Below, in pieces: positions 31,867 through 41,056 of a DNA stretch of 64,000 nt (positions are counted from its first letter, which is position 1; every line of letters begins with the position of its first letter). Location: positions 1-64,000 of the forward strand of contig DATKBW010000049.1 of NCBI GenBank assembly GCA_035513575.1, given 5' to 3'. The DNA comes from JAHWKI01 sp035513575. Lineage in GTDB: Bacteria > Gemmatimonadota > Gemmatimonadetes > Longimicrobiales > RSA9. The translations under genes were made by a program, and so were the position numbers. The notes beneath the pieces are model-generated. The model was given only the letters and a program-made list of their open reading frames with translations, searched no databases and was not told the DNA's origin.

Positions 31867-33363
31867 GTGCAGGCACTCAAACGGATCATCGGCGCCGGCG
31901 CCGCCGCAGCGGCGTGCGCTCTCGCGGCCCCGGCCGCGGCTCAGGGGCCGCAGGAGGGCCCCCCCGCGGGCTCCTACGAGTTCGTCCCGGGCGAGAGCGA
32001 CCGGATCGAGGAGGCCATCGACCGCGCGGTCTCCCACATGAACTTCCTGATCCGTGGCATCGCGCGAAGGCGGCTGCGCGGGGCGAACGAGCCGATCGAC
32101 CGGATCGAGATCCGCTATCCCGGCGACAGCGTCTGGATCTCCCTGCGGGCCGGCGACCCGCCGATCGTCTCCCCCCGCGATGGCTCCTTCGCCGAGTACC
32201 GGCGCGCCGACGGCGAGTTGCTGAAGGTGAGGACGGAGCTGTCGACCGGCGTCGTCGAGCAGTACTTCGCCTCGGACGACGGCGACAAGCGGATGGTGTA
32301 CCGCACCCGCCCCGATGGGCTGCTCGCGCTGGAGGTGGAGGTCCTGAGCGAGAGGCTGAAGGAACCGTTCACCTACACCTGGATCTTCCGGCCGGTGGAC
32401 GATGCCGGGGGTGGCACGGGCGCCGGGAGCCGGGTCGGCGCGGGGCGACCGGTCCACACCTACTCCATCGTGGCCCGCGACCCCGGGACCGGGCAGATGG
32501 GCGTGGCGGTGCAGTCCCACTGGTTCAGCGTGGGCCCCCTGGTGCCGTGGGCGGAGCCGGGCGTGGGCGCGGTGGCCACGCAGTCCTTCGTCGACGTGAG
32601 CTACGGCCCGCTCGGGCTGGAGCTGTTGAAGGCCGGGAAGACGGCGCAGCAGGCGCTGGCCGCCCTGGTCCACGCGGACGAGCACCCGGAGGTCCGGCAG
32701 GTCGCCATCGTCGATGCGGCCGGGAACGTGGCGGCGCACACCGGCGAGGGGGCGATCCGCGGCGCCGGACACCGGACCGGCGCGAACTACTCGGTGCAGG
32801 CCAACCTGATGCTGACGGAGACCGTCCCCGACGCCATGGCCCGGGCCTTCGAGGGGGCGCGGGGCGATCTGACCGAGCGGCTGCTGGCCGCGCTGGAGGC
32901 GGCGCAGGCGGAGGGCGGCGACATCCGGGGGAAGCAGTCGGCCGCGATCCTCGTCGTCTCGGGCGAGCGGATGCCCCAGCCCTGGCAGGGTCGGCTCTTC
33001 GACCTGCGGGTCGAGGACCACCCGGAGCCGGTGGCCGAGCTCCGTCGCCTGGTCACGCTGGCTCGCGCCTACGCCCGCATGAACGCCGGCGACGAGGCGC
33101 TGACCACCGGCGACGTCGACGCGGCGCTGCGGGAGTATTCGGCCGCCAATGCCATGGTCCCGGACGCGGCGAGCAATGGCGAAATGGCCTTCTGGCACGC
33201 GGTCACGCTGGCGAGCCTCGACCGGGTGGAGGAGGCGCTCCCCCTGTTCCGCAGGGCCTTCGCCCAGGACCCGAACTGGCGGGAGCTGATCCCGCGCCTG
33301 GTGGAGGCCGGGCAGCTCCCCGACGACCCGGCGCTGGTCCGGCGGATCACCGGGGCCCGCTGA
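31867..33363 (+). CDS. Secreted DUF1028 protein with extra N-terminal domain and C-terminal TPR
   Basis: 498 aa from a GTG at 31867, where a clean signal peptide starts (QALKRIIGAGAAAAACALAA, then PAAAQ). Residues ~35-185 are an unrecognised mainly-beta domain; residues ~198-385 are DUF1028, an Ntn-hydrolase-like fold of unknown activity (HTYSIVARDPGTGQMGVAVQ; VGAVATQSFVDVSYGPLGLE; AAHTGEGAIRGAGH). The C-terminal ~90 residues look like one or two TPR units (LTTGDVDAALREYSAANAMV; RVEEALPLFRRAFAQDPNW). Normal DUF1028 proteins are ~220-330 aa. Convergent with the TonB receptor, with 48 bp between. Confidence 0.82.
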   Translation: MQALKRIIGAGAAAAACALAAPAAAQGPQEGPPAGSYEFVPGESDRIEEAIDRAVSHMNFLIRGIARRRLRGANEPIDRIEIRYPGDSVWISLRAGDPPIVSPRDGSFAEYRRADGELLKVRTELSTGVVEQYFASDDGDKRMVYRTRPDGLLALEVEVLSERLKEPFTYTWIFRPVDDAGGGTGAGSRVGAGRPVHTYSIVARDPGTGQMGVAVQSHWFSVGPLVPWAEPGVGAVATQSFVDVSYGPLGLELLKAGKTAQQALAALVHADEHPEVRQVAIVDAAGNVAAHTGEGAIRGAGHRTGANYSVQANLMLTETVPDAMARAFEGARGDLTERLLAALEAAQAEGGDIRGKQSAAILVVSGERMPQPWQGRLFDLRVEDHPEPVAELRRLVTLARAYARMNAGDEALTTGDVDAALREYSAANAMVPDAASNGEMAFWHAVTLASLDRVEEALPLFRRAFAQDPNWRELIPRLVEAGQLPDDPALVRRITGAR

Positions 33364-33411
33364 CGCCCGCTCGCGGCTCGGCGGCGTGTGCGGCCCGGCC
33401 GCCGGCTCGGC

Positions 33412-35538
33412 TCAGCGCAGGCTCATCTGGAGCCGCAGCGTCCGCCCCGGCTGGGGCAGTCCGCACTGGTCGTAGATGGCCGAGTCGGTGAGGTTGTCGA
33501 CCGCGGCCTCGAGGGCCAGTCGGCCGAACCACGAGCCCCGGGATCCCACCCGGAAGGAGCGGGCGAGCTGGACATCGGCCCGGGTGCTCGGGTCGAGCTG
33601 GGCGTAGCGCTCCGTCGCGCTCACCGGCGTCGCGCAGTACTGGCGTCCCACGTACTCGACCTCCGCGCCGGCCTCGACGCCCAGAGGGAGGGGAACGCTC
33701 CCGCCGATGCCGCCGACGATCTCCGGCTCGTATTCCGCCCGCACGGACGCGGCGGCGCCCGGCTCCCCGACCCGCGCCTCGACGTCCTGCAGCGTCAGCT
33801 CGGTCTCGAGGGTCAGCCGTCCCGCCGCGTACCCGGCCAGCAGCTCGATCCCGGTGCTGCGGATCTCGTCCCGGTTGATGCGCTGGAAGCGCGCCGGGGA
33901 GCCGACCGGCGCCGGGCCGCGTACGATGGCGTCGCGGAGCTCCTGGTGGAAGCCGACGAGCTGGAGATCGAAGGCCCCGCGCCTCGTGGTGAAGCCGGCT
34001 TCCATCGCGGTGAGGATCTCGGGTCGCAGCCCCGGATTGGGCTCGAACCGGCCGAGCGCGGTGGAATACATCTCCCGCAGTGCCGGAAAGCGGCCGCGAC
34101 GGCTCGCCGCGGCGTGCAGCATCAGCGCCCCGCTGCCGCTGGTCCCGCTCACGCCCAGCCGTCCGCCCCATTCGGCGATGCTCCGCCCCGCGCCGGCCCC
34201 GCCGGTCTCCGGCGTATCGGCGCCATCCCAGGCCAGCCCGCCGCCGATGCGGCCACCCGGGATGGGCCGCCGGCTCCCGAGGGAGAAGGGGATGTCCAGC
34301 TCCGCGCCGGCGCTCCACAGCCGCTGACGGTAGGAGCCGCGGCTCTCGGCGGGCGACCCGCCCGCGAGCCCGGTGGTGACCACCTCGTCGTGCGAGATGT
34401 CCGCGTAGGTGAGAGCCGCGCGGACCCGGGCGGACGACGTGAGCGCATGGCTGCCGAGGACCCGGGCGGTCAGCGTGAGGTCCTCGGAATGCTCCGTCTC
34501 GTTCAGATCGCGGAAGAACGCCTCGGGGTCGCTCTCGCTCGCGGGCTGCGCGGGCAGGGCGAAGTCGTGGATCCGCGTCCGTCCTCCATCGGCGCCCAGG
34601 CTGAACGTCAGCTCGGCGGGGCCGGCCGGCGTGTCCACGGATCCGCTCCCCCCCGTGAGGATCCCCACCGCCCGCGAGACCGACGGGTAGCGCCACAGGC
34701 GCGGGCCATCCTCCGTGAGCTCGGGCGGCACGCCCCGCTCCCCCGAGTACCCGGTGCCGGTGGCGGCGACCCAGGCACCCGCGCCGCCATAGCGGGCGGT
34801 GACGAACGCGTCGCTGAGGCGCGACTGACTGTTCACCCGCAGGTCGTCTCTCGCCAGCGCCGGGTAGACCGCCTCGACGGCGGGCGGGGCGGCGAACCCG
34901 GGCCGGTCCCGGTGTCCGGCGCCCGCCCGCACCACGAGCGGCTCGCCACGCAGGGTCCCCGCGGCACCGGTCTCGGCGGCCACGGAATAGCCGCCGTTCT
35001 GGTCCATCCCCGCGGCGATCCGCCAGGGATCCGGGCGCGCGGTGGCCGCGCTCCCCAGCCCGATCTCCACGGCGCCACCGAGGACGTTCGGGCCGTGGAG
35101 GATGCTCGCGAGACCCCGGACCACCGTGATGCTCCGTGCCGCCGTCAGGGGGATCACGGACAGGTCGCTGCGGTGGTCCCACCCGAGGGTGAGCGGGACG
35201 CCATCCAGGAGGATCGCCACCTGCCGCTCCTCGGCACCTCGCATGGCGATCTGGGCCTCGCCCCGGGAATTCGTGCGCACCTGGACCAGCGGGATGTCCC
35301 GGAGAATGTCCTCCAGGAGGGGGGCCGGCCGCATCCGCACGGAGTCGAGCCGGAGCACCAGGGCGCTGACCCCGCCGGTCGTCGTGGATGGCCGGACCGC
35401 GCGAACGGCGATCGCCTCGACCGCGTAGACGGTGTCCTGGCGGAGCGTATCCGGGGCCTGGGCGCCGCCGGGGGCGGGCAGGACGGTGGCCGCCGCGACG
35501 GCCGCCAGGGCCGCCGCGGCGCGGAGCTGTATCGTCAT
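33412..35538 (-). CDS. TonB-dependent outer-membrane receptor
   Basis: 708 aa from ATG 35538. Signal peptide (ends GGAQA), a plug domain (~45-175: LLEDILRDIPLVQVRTNSRG, QIAMRGAEERQVAILLDGVP, ITVVRGLASILHGPNVLGG) and a 22-strand-type barrel to the end (RTLRLQMSLR). The TonB box near residue 30 is not obvious (DTVYAVEAIAVRAVR). The substrate is not readable: there is no nearby siderophore or cobalamin gene. The ligand could be a metal complex, vitamin or oligosaccharide. A VWA gene lies upstream on the same strand, 95 bp away. Confidence 0.9.
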   Translation of the reverse strand: MTIQLRAAAALAAVAAATVLPAPGGAQAPDTLRQDTVYAVEAIAVRAVRPSTTTGGVSALVLRLDSVRMRPAPLLEDILRDIPLVQVRTNSRGEAQIAMRGAEERQVAILLDGVPLTLGWDHRSDLSVIPLTAARSITVVRGLASILHGPNVLGGAVEIGLGSAATARPDPWRIAAGMDQNGGYSVAAETGAAGTLRGEPLVVRAGAGHRDRPGFAAPPAVEAVYPALARDDLRVNSQSRLSDAFVTARYGGAGAWVAATGTGYSGERGVPPELTEDGPRLWRYPSVSRAVGILTGGSGSVDTPAGPAELTFSLGADGGRTRIHDFALPAQPASESDPEAFFRDLNETEHSEDLTLTARVLGSHALTSSARVRAALTYADISHDEVVTTGLAGGSPAESRGSYRQRLWSAGAELDIPFSLGSRRPIPGGRIGGGLAWDGADTPETGGAGAGRSIAEWGGRLGVSGTSGSGALMLHAAASRRGRFPALREMYSTALGRFEPNPGLRPEILTAMEAGFTTRRGAFDLQLVGFHQELRDAIVRGPAPVGSPARFQRINRDEIRSTGIELLAGYAAGRLTLETELTLQDVEARVGEPGAAASVRAEYEPEIVGGIGGSVPLPLGVEAGAEVEYVGRQYCATPVSATERYAQLDPSTRADVQLARSFRVGSRGSWFGRLALEAAVDNLTDSAIYDQCGLPQPGRTLRLQMSLR

Positions 35539-35633
35539 CGAACGGGCGTTCGCGTGTCTGGTCGTGTCCGGGTCAGGCAATACCACGCGCGCGGCGGAAA
35601 TGATCCGTGGCAGGACGAGCGCGAGCGACGAGC

Positions 35634-36926
35634 TCAGCCGAGCCGCTTCGTCCGCCGCTTGAGGAAGTCGCGCATCACGTACTGGCCGAGGGTCATGGTG
35701 CTCGTGAAGTAGGCCCGGCCGCGCGCCATCTCGCTCATCTTCGCGACGAACTGCACCAGGGCCGCGTCCCGGGCCAGCATGAACGTGTTGATGACGATAC
35801 CGCTCTTGCGGCAGGCGGTCACCTCACGGAACGTCTCCTTGAGGACGAACGGGTCCAGCCCCGCCGGGTTCTTGTAGACCCGGCCGTCGGGCATCGTCAC
35901 GGCGCTCGGCTTCCCGTCCGTGATCATCACGATCTGCCGCATGTCCTTCTTCTGCCCCTCCAGGATGCGGCGGGCCAGCTTCAGTCCCTCGGCGGTGTTC
36001 GTGTGATACGGACCGACCCGGGTGCGGGCCACGCTCTTGAGCGGCACCTCCTCGGCCCGGTCGCCGAAGGTCACCACCCGAAGCGTGTCCCCCGGGTACT
36101 GCGTCCGGATCAGGTGGCTCAAGGCGAGCGCCACCTTCTTCGCCGGCCCGAAGCGGTCCTCGCCGTAGAGGATCATGGAGTGGCTGATGTCCAGCAGCAG
36201 CACGGTGGCGCACGAGCTCCGGTACTCCGACTGATGCACCATCAGGTCCCCGTGCCGGAGATCGAGGGGGAGGTCGAAGCCCTCCCGCGCCATGGCGTTC
36301 TTGAGCGTGGCGGGGATGTCCAGGTTCATCGTGTCCCCGAACTGGTAGGGCCGGCTCGCGGCTTCGGCCTCCACGCCGGTGGCCAGCTGTGCCGTTTCAT
36401 GGCTCCCGAGGCTCGACTTGCCGAGCCCGCCCAGCAGGTCCCGGAGGGTCCGGTAGCCCAGGAAGTCCAGCCCCTTCCCCGTCAGGTTGAACTCGACCTG
36501 CCGCGCCGCTTCCGCGGCATCGTCGATCTTCCCCTGCCCCGGCACCTCCTGGAACGACGACGGCATGGCCGGTCCCTCGTCCAGGCTCAGGTAGCCTTCC
36601 TCGACCAGCCGCTCCACGAGTCCGTCCAGCAGCTCCGCGATCTGCTGACGCACCTCCTCCGACCCCGCTCCCTCGCCGCGAAGCTCCTCCAGCATCTCCG
36701 GCGTGAGCTGGCCGCTCTCGATGAGCGCCCGGAGCAGCGCCTCCTTCAGGGCATCGAGCGACCGGTCTCCTGACGGCGCCTCCTCCCACGACCACCACGG
36801 CTGGTCCCCCGGGCCGCCGGCAAAGCCAGCCTGCAGCAGGAAATCGCCGAGCCGCTCGAGGAGCGATTCGAGGTTCAGGGCATCGAGCCAGGAGCCCCGG
36901 TACTTGCTGTACGTCGTGAAGCGCAT
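35634..36926 (-). CDS. VWA-domain protein (MIDAS-containing)
   Basis: 430 aa, cytoplasmic. Residues ~235-420 are a von Willebrand factor A domain with the metal-site motif LLLDISHSMILYG (DxSxS), a conserved Thr in GPYHTNTAEG and Asp in MITDGKPS. The N-terminal ~220 residues are helical and Glu/Leu-rich with an unknown fold. These bacterial VWA proteins usually partner with a MoxR-type AAA ATPase, but none is adjacent here. The ATG at 36926 follows a 7-bp repeat array, and no ribosome-binding site is visible. Confidence 0.85.
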   Translation of the reverse strand: MRFTTYSKYRGSWLDALNLESLLERLGDFLLQAGFAGGPGDQPWWSWEEAPSGDRSLDALKEALLRALIESGQLTPEMLEELRGEGAGSEEVRQQIAELLDGLVERLVEEGYLSLDEGPAMPSSFQEVPGQGKIDDAAEAARQVEFNLTGKGLDFLGYRTLRDLLGGLGKSSLGSHETAQLATGVEAEAASRPYQFGDTMNLDIPATLKNAMAREGFDLPLDLRHGDLMVHQSEYRSSCATVLLLDISHSMILYGEDRFGPAKKVALALSHLIRTQYPGDTLRVVTFGDRAEEVPLKSVARTRVGPYHTNTAEGLKLARRILEGQKKDMRQIVMITDGKPSAVTMPDGRVYKNPAGLDPFVLKETFREVTACRKSGIVINTFMLARDAALVQFVAKMSEMARGRAYFTSTMTLGQYVMRDFLKRRTKRLG

Positions 36927-36929
36927 GCT

Positions 36930-36985
36930 TTCAGTGGTCAGCGGTCAGCGGTCGGCGGCCAGCGGCGAGCGGTCAGCGGCCGCCG
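36930..36985 (-). repeat. 7-bp-period array before the VWA gene
   Basis: Eight heptamers in phase (plus strand): TTCAGTG, GTCAGCG twice, GTCGGCG, GCCAGCG, GCGAGCG, GTCAGCG, GCCGCCG. It ends 4 bp from the VWA start codon, so it would lie in the leader of that mRNA. Confidence 0.8.
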
Positions 36986-37139
36986 CCCGGACCGGCGTTC
37001 GAAGGCGGAGTGCTCGTCAGAACCTGAACCCTCACCCCGGGCGGCACGGGACGCAATCCCCTGGCCGAACGCGAATGTCCCGGAGTCGGTCGGCAGAGGA
37101 GACCGTCGCTGCGCGGGTTCAGGCGCGGGATGCGGGTCG

Positions 37140-37430
37140 AGTGGCGTCAGGGGTGCACTCGCTCCTCGTTTCGGCGCAGGCATCCGTCCTGCCGCCGTAT
37201 AGTGGCGTCAGGGCTGCACCCCACGGTTGCGATCCGATCGGACATCAGACTTGCCGCCGCGTCCTGGCGTCGCGGCTGCACCCGAGCGCCATTTCGGCCC
37301 TACATCAGCCCTGCCGCCACCCGGGCGCCCGTGCGGGACGCCTGCCCGCGGTCGCTTTCGTGCTTCCCTGCCGCCCCTCGGGCGCCCGTGCGGGACCCTT
37401 GCCCGCGGTCGCTTTCGCGCCGTCCGCGGG
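37140..37430 (+). repeat. Five imperfect ~60-bp tandem repeats upstream of mutY
   Basis: Units begin near 37140, 37201, 37264, 37323 and 37381 (spacing ~62 falling to ~57). Units 1-3 share TGGCGTC-x-GGG/GGC-TGCACCC and end with C(T/C)TGCCGCC; units 4-5 share GGCGCCCGTGCGGGAC, then GCCCGCGGTCGCTTTCG. Period is not a multiple of three, and the product has no domain. No CRISPR-like spacer pattern, and no cas genes. The stretch 36986-37139 before it holds no recognisable feature. Confidence 0.75.
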
Positions 37431-37504
37431 TTCCGGGGCCGATGGGCTGCCCGTACCCGGCCGCCGGTTGTGCGTGGGCCACGTACCCGGCTATTTCCAC
37501 GCCC

Positions 37505-38614
37505 ATGACGTTCGCCGACGCGCTGCTCCACCATTTCGACCGCACCCGCCGGGACATGCCGTGGCGGCGGACGTCGGACCCGTACGCCATCTGGGTGAGC
37601 GAGGTGATGCTCCAGCAGACGCGGGTGGAAGCGGTCATCCCCTACTGGGAGCGGTGGATGGCCCGGTACCCGTCGGTCGAGGAGCTGGCGGAGGCGGACC
37701 TCGACGACGTACTCCGTCACTGGCAGGGGCTGGGCTACTACACCCGTGCCCGCAACCTCCACCGTGCCGCCCGGGAGGTCCGGGAGCGCCACGCCGGCCG
37801 GGTGCCCGGGGACCGGGACGAGCTGCGTCGTCTGCCGGGCGTGGGAGAGTATACGGCCGGCGCGGTGGCGAGCATCGCCTTCGGGCGCCGGGTCCCCGCG
37901 GTGGACGGGAACGTCCGTCGCGTGCTGTCCCGGCTCTACGACCTCGAGCATCCGCGGGCCGCCGAGCTCCGCCGCCTCGCCGACGCGCTGGTCCCGGCCG
38001 GGCGCCCGGGAGACTTCAACCAGGCGCTGATGGAGCTGGGCGCCACCCTCTGCACGCCCCGCTCACCCCGGTGCGGCGACTGCCCCGTGTCCGCCTGGTG
38101 CCGTGCCCGCGCGTTGGGCGTGCAGGACGAGCGACCCCGGCGCAGGCCGCCCCGGCGGGTGCCGGAGGAGGCGGTGGAGACCGACGTCGTGGTGCGGGGC
38201 GACGGAGCGCTCCTCCTCGTCCGTCGCCCCGACCGGGGGCTGCTCGCCGGCCTGTGGGAGCCGCCCGGTGATCACCGCCCGTCGGGCGTGCAGGCCCTGA
38301 TCGAAGCGGCCGACCCCGGTCCCGCGCTCGAGCCGGTGGTGCACACGTTCACCCACAAGCGCGTCACGTATCACCCGCGGCTCCACCACGCGGTCGGCCC
38401 CGGCCCGGACGGTCTCGACGGCCCGGACGTCACCGCGTGGGTCGCCCGGGACCGGCTCGGCGAATACGCCATGTCGGTGGCGCAGCAGAAGATCGTGCGG
38501 GCGGCGCTCCGGGCCCTGGGGGAGGGGGCGGGGCGCGCGGAGCGGCGCGCGGAACACACGAACCGGGCGACCGCTGGTGGCCGTGGCCGCGCCGGCCCGG
38601 CGCGTTTATCTTGA
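37505..38614 (+). CDS. mutY: A/G-specific adenine DNA glycosylase
   Basis: 369 aa. It removes adenine mispaired with 8-oxoguanine. Catalytic Glu in SEVMLQQTRVEA (~37), the helix-hairpin-helix with LPGVGEYTAGAVASIAFG (~115-132) and the catalytic Asp in VDGNVRRVLSR (~138) are intact. The Fe-S cluster cysteines follow the C-x6-C-x2-C-x5-C rule in CTPRSPRCGDCPVSAWC (~180-196). The C-terminal NUDIX-like 8-oxoG-recognition domain (~220-330) is present; the last 30 residues are Arg/Gly-rich. The ATG at 37505 follows about 70 bp of non-repeat sequence after the array. Confidence 0.95.
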   Translation: MTFADALLHHFDRTRRDMPWRRTSDPYAIWVSEVMLQQTRVEAVIPYWERWMARYPSVEELAEADLDDVLRHWQGLGYYTRARNLHRAAREVRERHAGRVPGDRDELRRLPGVGEYTAGAVASIAFGRRVPAVDGNVRRVLSRLYDLEHPRAAELRRLADALVPAGRPGDFNQALMELGATLCTPRSPRCGDCPVSAWCRARALGVQDERPRRRPPRRVPEEAVETDVVVRGDGALLLVRRPDRGLLAGLWEPPGDHRPSGVQALIEAADPGPALEPVVHTFTHKRVTYHPRLHHAVGPGPDGLDGPDVTAWVARDRLGEYAMSVAQQKIVRAALRALGEGAGRAERRAEHTNRATAGGRGRAGPARLS

Positions 38615-38658
38615 CCGCCGTCCACCCACAGTCTTCGCGCCCTGCCGGAACGGAGTAT

Positions 38659-39294
38659 ATGCCGCCCGCCACCGAGCCGTTCTGGGAGGCCGCGTATCGC
38701 GCGGATGCCCGCCCGTTCGGACCTCTCTCGGTGGAGATCCTGGAGCTGCTGGACCGGCTCCCCCGGGGCGCGCGCGTGCTCGATCTGGGCGCCGGGGATG
38801 GGCGCAACGCCATCCCGCTCGCCCGCGCCGGCCACCGCGTCACGGCCGTGGACCGTTCGCGCTGGGCCCTCGCGGCTCTCCGCCGCGCCGCGATCCGGGC
38901 AGGCTGCGCGACCCGGACCGACCAGCCGCTCGGGATGGAGATCGTCGAGGCCGATCTCGCCACTTTCTGTCCTCTCGACGACTACGATCTCGTGATCGCC
39001 CACGGAGTGCTCCACCTGTTGAGCCCTACGGAATGCACCGGCCTCCTCGAGCGCGTCAGGCGCCACACGCGCCCCGGCGGCTGGCACGTCATCGCCGTGT
39101 TCACGGACACGATCCCTCCACCGCCGGACCTGGCCGCGTTCTGCCGCGGCCTTTTCGAGGAAGGGGAGCTGGTGCTCCGGTACGGTGGCTGGGAAATCGA
39201 GTCCTTCGAGTCGTACGAGCTGGAGGACCGCCACCCGGGCGGGATCACGCACACCCATGCCCTCAACAAGCTGGTGGCGCGCCGCCCCGGCTGA
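38659..39294 (+). CDS. Class I SAM-dependent methyltransferase
   Basis: 211 aa. Motif I is VLDLGAGDGRNAIPLA (~35), with the acidic end of strand 2 in VTAVDRSRWALAAL and motif IV IAHGVLHLL; the layout and size resemble TehB-like or tellurite-resistance methyltransferases. Substrate not readable. A TATCTT box (38607-38612) lies 46 bp upstream, so it may have its own promoter despite being only 44 bp after mutY. Its stop is part of a repeated 14-18-bp unit shared with the convergent gene. Confidence 0.82.
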   Translation: MPPATEPFWEAAYRADARPFGPLSVEILELLDRLPRGARVLDLGAGDGRNAIPLARAGHRVTAVDRSRWALAALRRAAIRAGCATRTDQPLGMEIVEADLATFCPLDDYDLVIAHGVLHLLSPTECTGLLERVRRHTRPGGWHVIAVFTDTIPPPPDLAAFCRGLFEEGELVLRYGGWEIESFESYELEDRHPGGITHTHALNKLVARRPG

Positions 39295-39334
39295 ACAGAC
39301 GCCGCCCCGGCTAGCCGCCGCCCCGGCTGAACAG
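39281..39334. repeat. Three short direct repeats across two convergent gene ends
   Basis: GCCGCCCCGGCTGAACAG occurs at 39281-39298 and 39317-39334, with a shortened copy GCCGCCCCGGCT at 39301-39312. The first encodes the end of the methyltransferase and its stop; the second and third fall in the end of the ThDP enzyme gene. Confidence 0.7.
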
Positions 39335-41056
39335 CCGCCGTCCGACCGCCCGGCCGACGAAGCGGAGGCGGTCCTTCCACGGCAGCCGGCGCAGGTTGGT
39401 CCGGACCACGCCCCGCGTGAAGAACGTCCTGGACGAGTAATCGATCGCCACATCGACGACGACCGGGCGGGCGGCGGCGAGGACGTCGAGGACGCGGTCG
39501 AGGGTGGAGGGGATGGCGTCGTCGGTGTTGAGCGCGAGGCAGTCGACGCCGAGGCCGGAGGCGAGTCCGGCGAGGTCGTAGTCGTGGACGTCGCTGGCGG
39601 TCTTCCGGTTGAGCGCGGTTTCCTGGAACTGGGCGATCTGGGCCAGCTCGCGGTCCCGGAGGACGAAGACGGCGATCGGGATGCCGTAGCTCGCCGCCGT
39701 CATGAGCTCGAGGCCGGTCATCAGGAAGGCGCCGTCCCCCGCCAGTGCCGCGACCGGCCGGTCCGGCGCCGCCAGCTTCGCCCCTACCGCGGCGGGCACC
39801 GAGTAGCCCATGCACGAATAGTCCACGGGCGCCAGGAAGCTCCGGGGCGCGTCCAGGCGCAGGATCTCCATGGCCAGGAAGGTCCCGTTGCCGCTGTCGC
39901 TGGTGAAGACGGTGCGCGGGCCGAGCCGGTCGTGGATCGCCCGGATCAGGGCGTGCGGGGACACGCCGCCCGCGGACCGGTCCCCCCGCCACGCCGATTC
40001 CACCTCCGCGTGGCCGGCGGCGATCCGGTCCCGTAGCCGGGGGTCCGCCGGCCGCGGGTGGAGGCGCTCGAGCAGCGCCGGCACGACGAGGGCGGAGTCC
40101 CCGGCGACGGCCACTTCCGCGGGGTAGTTGCGACCGATCACGGCGGGGTCGATGTCCACGTGGACCAGCGGCCCGGGCAGCTCCAGCCCGTAGCTCCCCG
40201 TTCCCACCTCGCCGAACCGGCAGCCGATGGCCAGGACCGCGGCGCAGTCGGCGGCGACCTTCCGGGCGAACGGCGGAGCGGCCTCGCCGAAACCGGGCCA
40301 CACGAAGAGCGGGTGCGTCTCGGGGAACACGCCCTTCCCCTGGAACGTGGTCGCGACGGGCGCGTCCAGCCGCTCCGCCAGCGCGACCAGGTGATCGTGG
40401 GCGGGGAGGGCACCCAGGCCCAGGTAGAGCAGGGGCCGGCCCGCGCCGTTCAGCACCTCGGCGGCCCGCTCGATGGCGGCGTGCTCGGCAGCGAACGCCC
40501 GGGCCGGCCTGCCGCCGTGCTCCGCCCGTAGCGCGTCGAGATCGACGTCGTGCGTGAAGAGGTAGAGGTTGGCGGGCACTTCCACGAACACGGGGCCCGG
40601 TACGCCCTCCCGGGCGAGGCGGCAGGCCCTGCGCACGGTGGCGTAGAGATCCCCCCCGGCCACGGGGCGCAGCTGGGCCTTGGTGACCGGCGCCACCATG
40701 GCCGCCTGGTCCACGTCGTGGAGCTGGTAGCCGTGGGGCGTGTCCGTACGGATCCCGCACCCGAGCACGAGCATGGGGATGGTGTCCATCCACGCTTCGG
40801 CGATCCCCGACATGGCGTGGGTGAGACCGGCTCCCGGGACGACGTTGACGCACCCGAGCCGCCCGGTGGTCCGCCACACGGCGTCCGCGGCGAAGGACGC
40901 GGACTGTTCGTCGGTGACCAGGATGGGCCGGACGGTCTCGCTCTCGGCCAGCGCGTCGTAGAGCTCGATGTTGTGCGTGCCCGGGATCCCGAAGGTGAAC
41001 GGTACACCTTCGTCCTCGAGCGCCCGAACGACGATGCGGCCGCCCGGCACGCTCAT
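39311..41056 (-). CDS. ThDP-dependent decarboxylase/acetolactate synthase-like enzyme
   Basis: 581 aa. Pyr domain (1-180) with the ylid-activating Glu in VTDEQSASFAADAVWR (~48), central domain (~190-330) and PP domain with the diphosphate/Mg motif GDGAFLMTGLELMTAASYG. The usual Asn-Asn that closes this motif 24 residues later is Arg-Asp (VLRD), an unusual pairing. The family includes benzoylformate, sulfopyruvate and oxalyl-CoA decarboxylases; the product here is unknown. The ATG overlaps the GMC stop (ATGA), so it is the third gene of a GMC operon. The C-terminal tail is Arg-rich. Confidence 0.85.
   Translation of the reverse strand: MSVPGGRIVVRALEDEGVPFTFGIPGTHNIELYDALAESETVRPILVTDEQSASFAADAVWRTTGRLGCVNVVPGAGLTHAMSGIAEAWMDTIPMLVLGCGIRTDTPHGYQLHDVDQAAMVAPVTKAQLRPVAGGDLYATVRRACRLAREGVPGPVFVEVPANLYLFTHDVDLDALRAEHGGRPARAFAAEHAAIERAAEVLNGAGRPLLYLGLGALPAHDHLVALAERLDAPVATTFQGKGVFPETHPLFVWPGFGEAAPPFARKVAADCAAVLAIGCRFGEVGTGSYGLELPGPLVHVDIDPAVIGRNYPAEVAVAGDSALVVPALLERLHPRPADPRLRDRIAAGHAEVESAWRGDRSAGGVSPHALIRAIHDRLGPRTVFTSDSGNGTFLAMEILRLDAPRSFLAPVDYSCMGYSVPAAVGAKLAAPDRPVAALAGDGAFLMTGLELMTAASYGIPIAVFVLRDRELAQIAQFQETALNRKTASDVHDYDLAGLASGLGVDCLALNTDDAIPSTLDRVLDVLAAARPVVVDVAIDYSSRTFFTRGVVRTNLRRLPWKDRLRFVGRAVGRRLFSRGGG

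Noticed and set aside
37140..37430. CRISPR array
   Set aside because: Repeats are imperfect, there are no unique spacers of constant length, and no cas genes.
37130..37504. N-terminal extension of MutY
   Set aside because: The frame is open but encodes the repeat region; MutY homology starts at the ATG at 37505.
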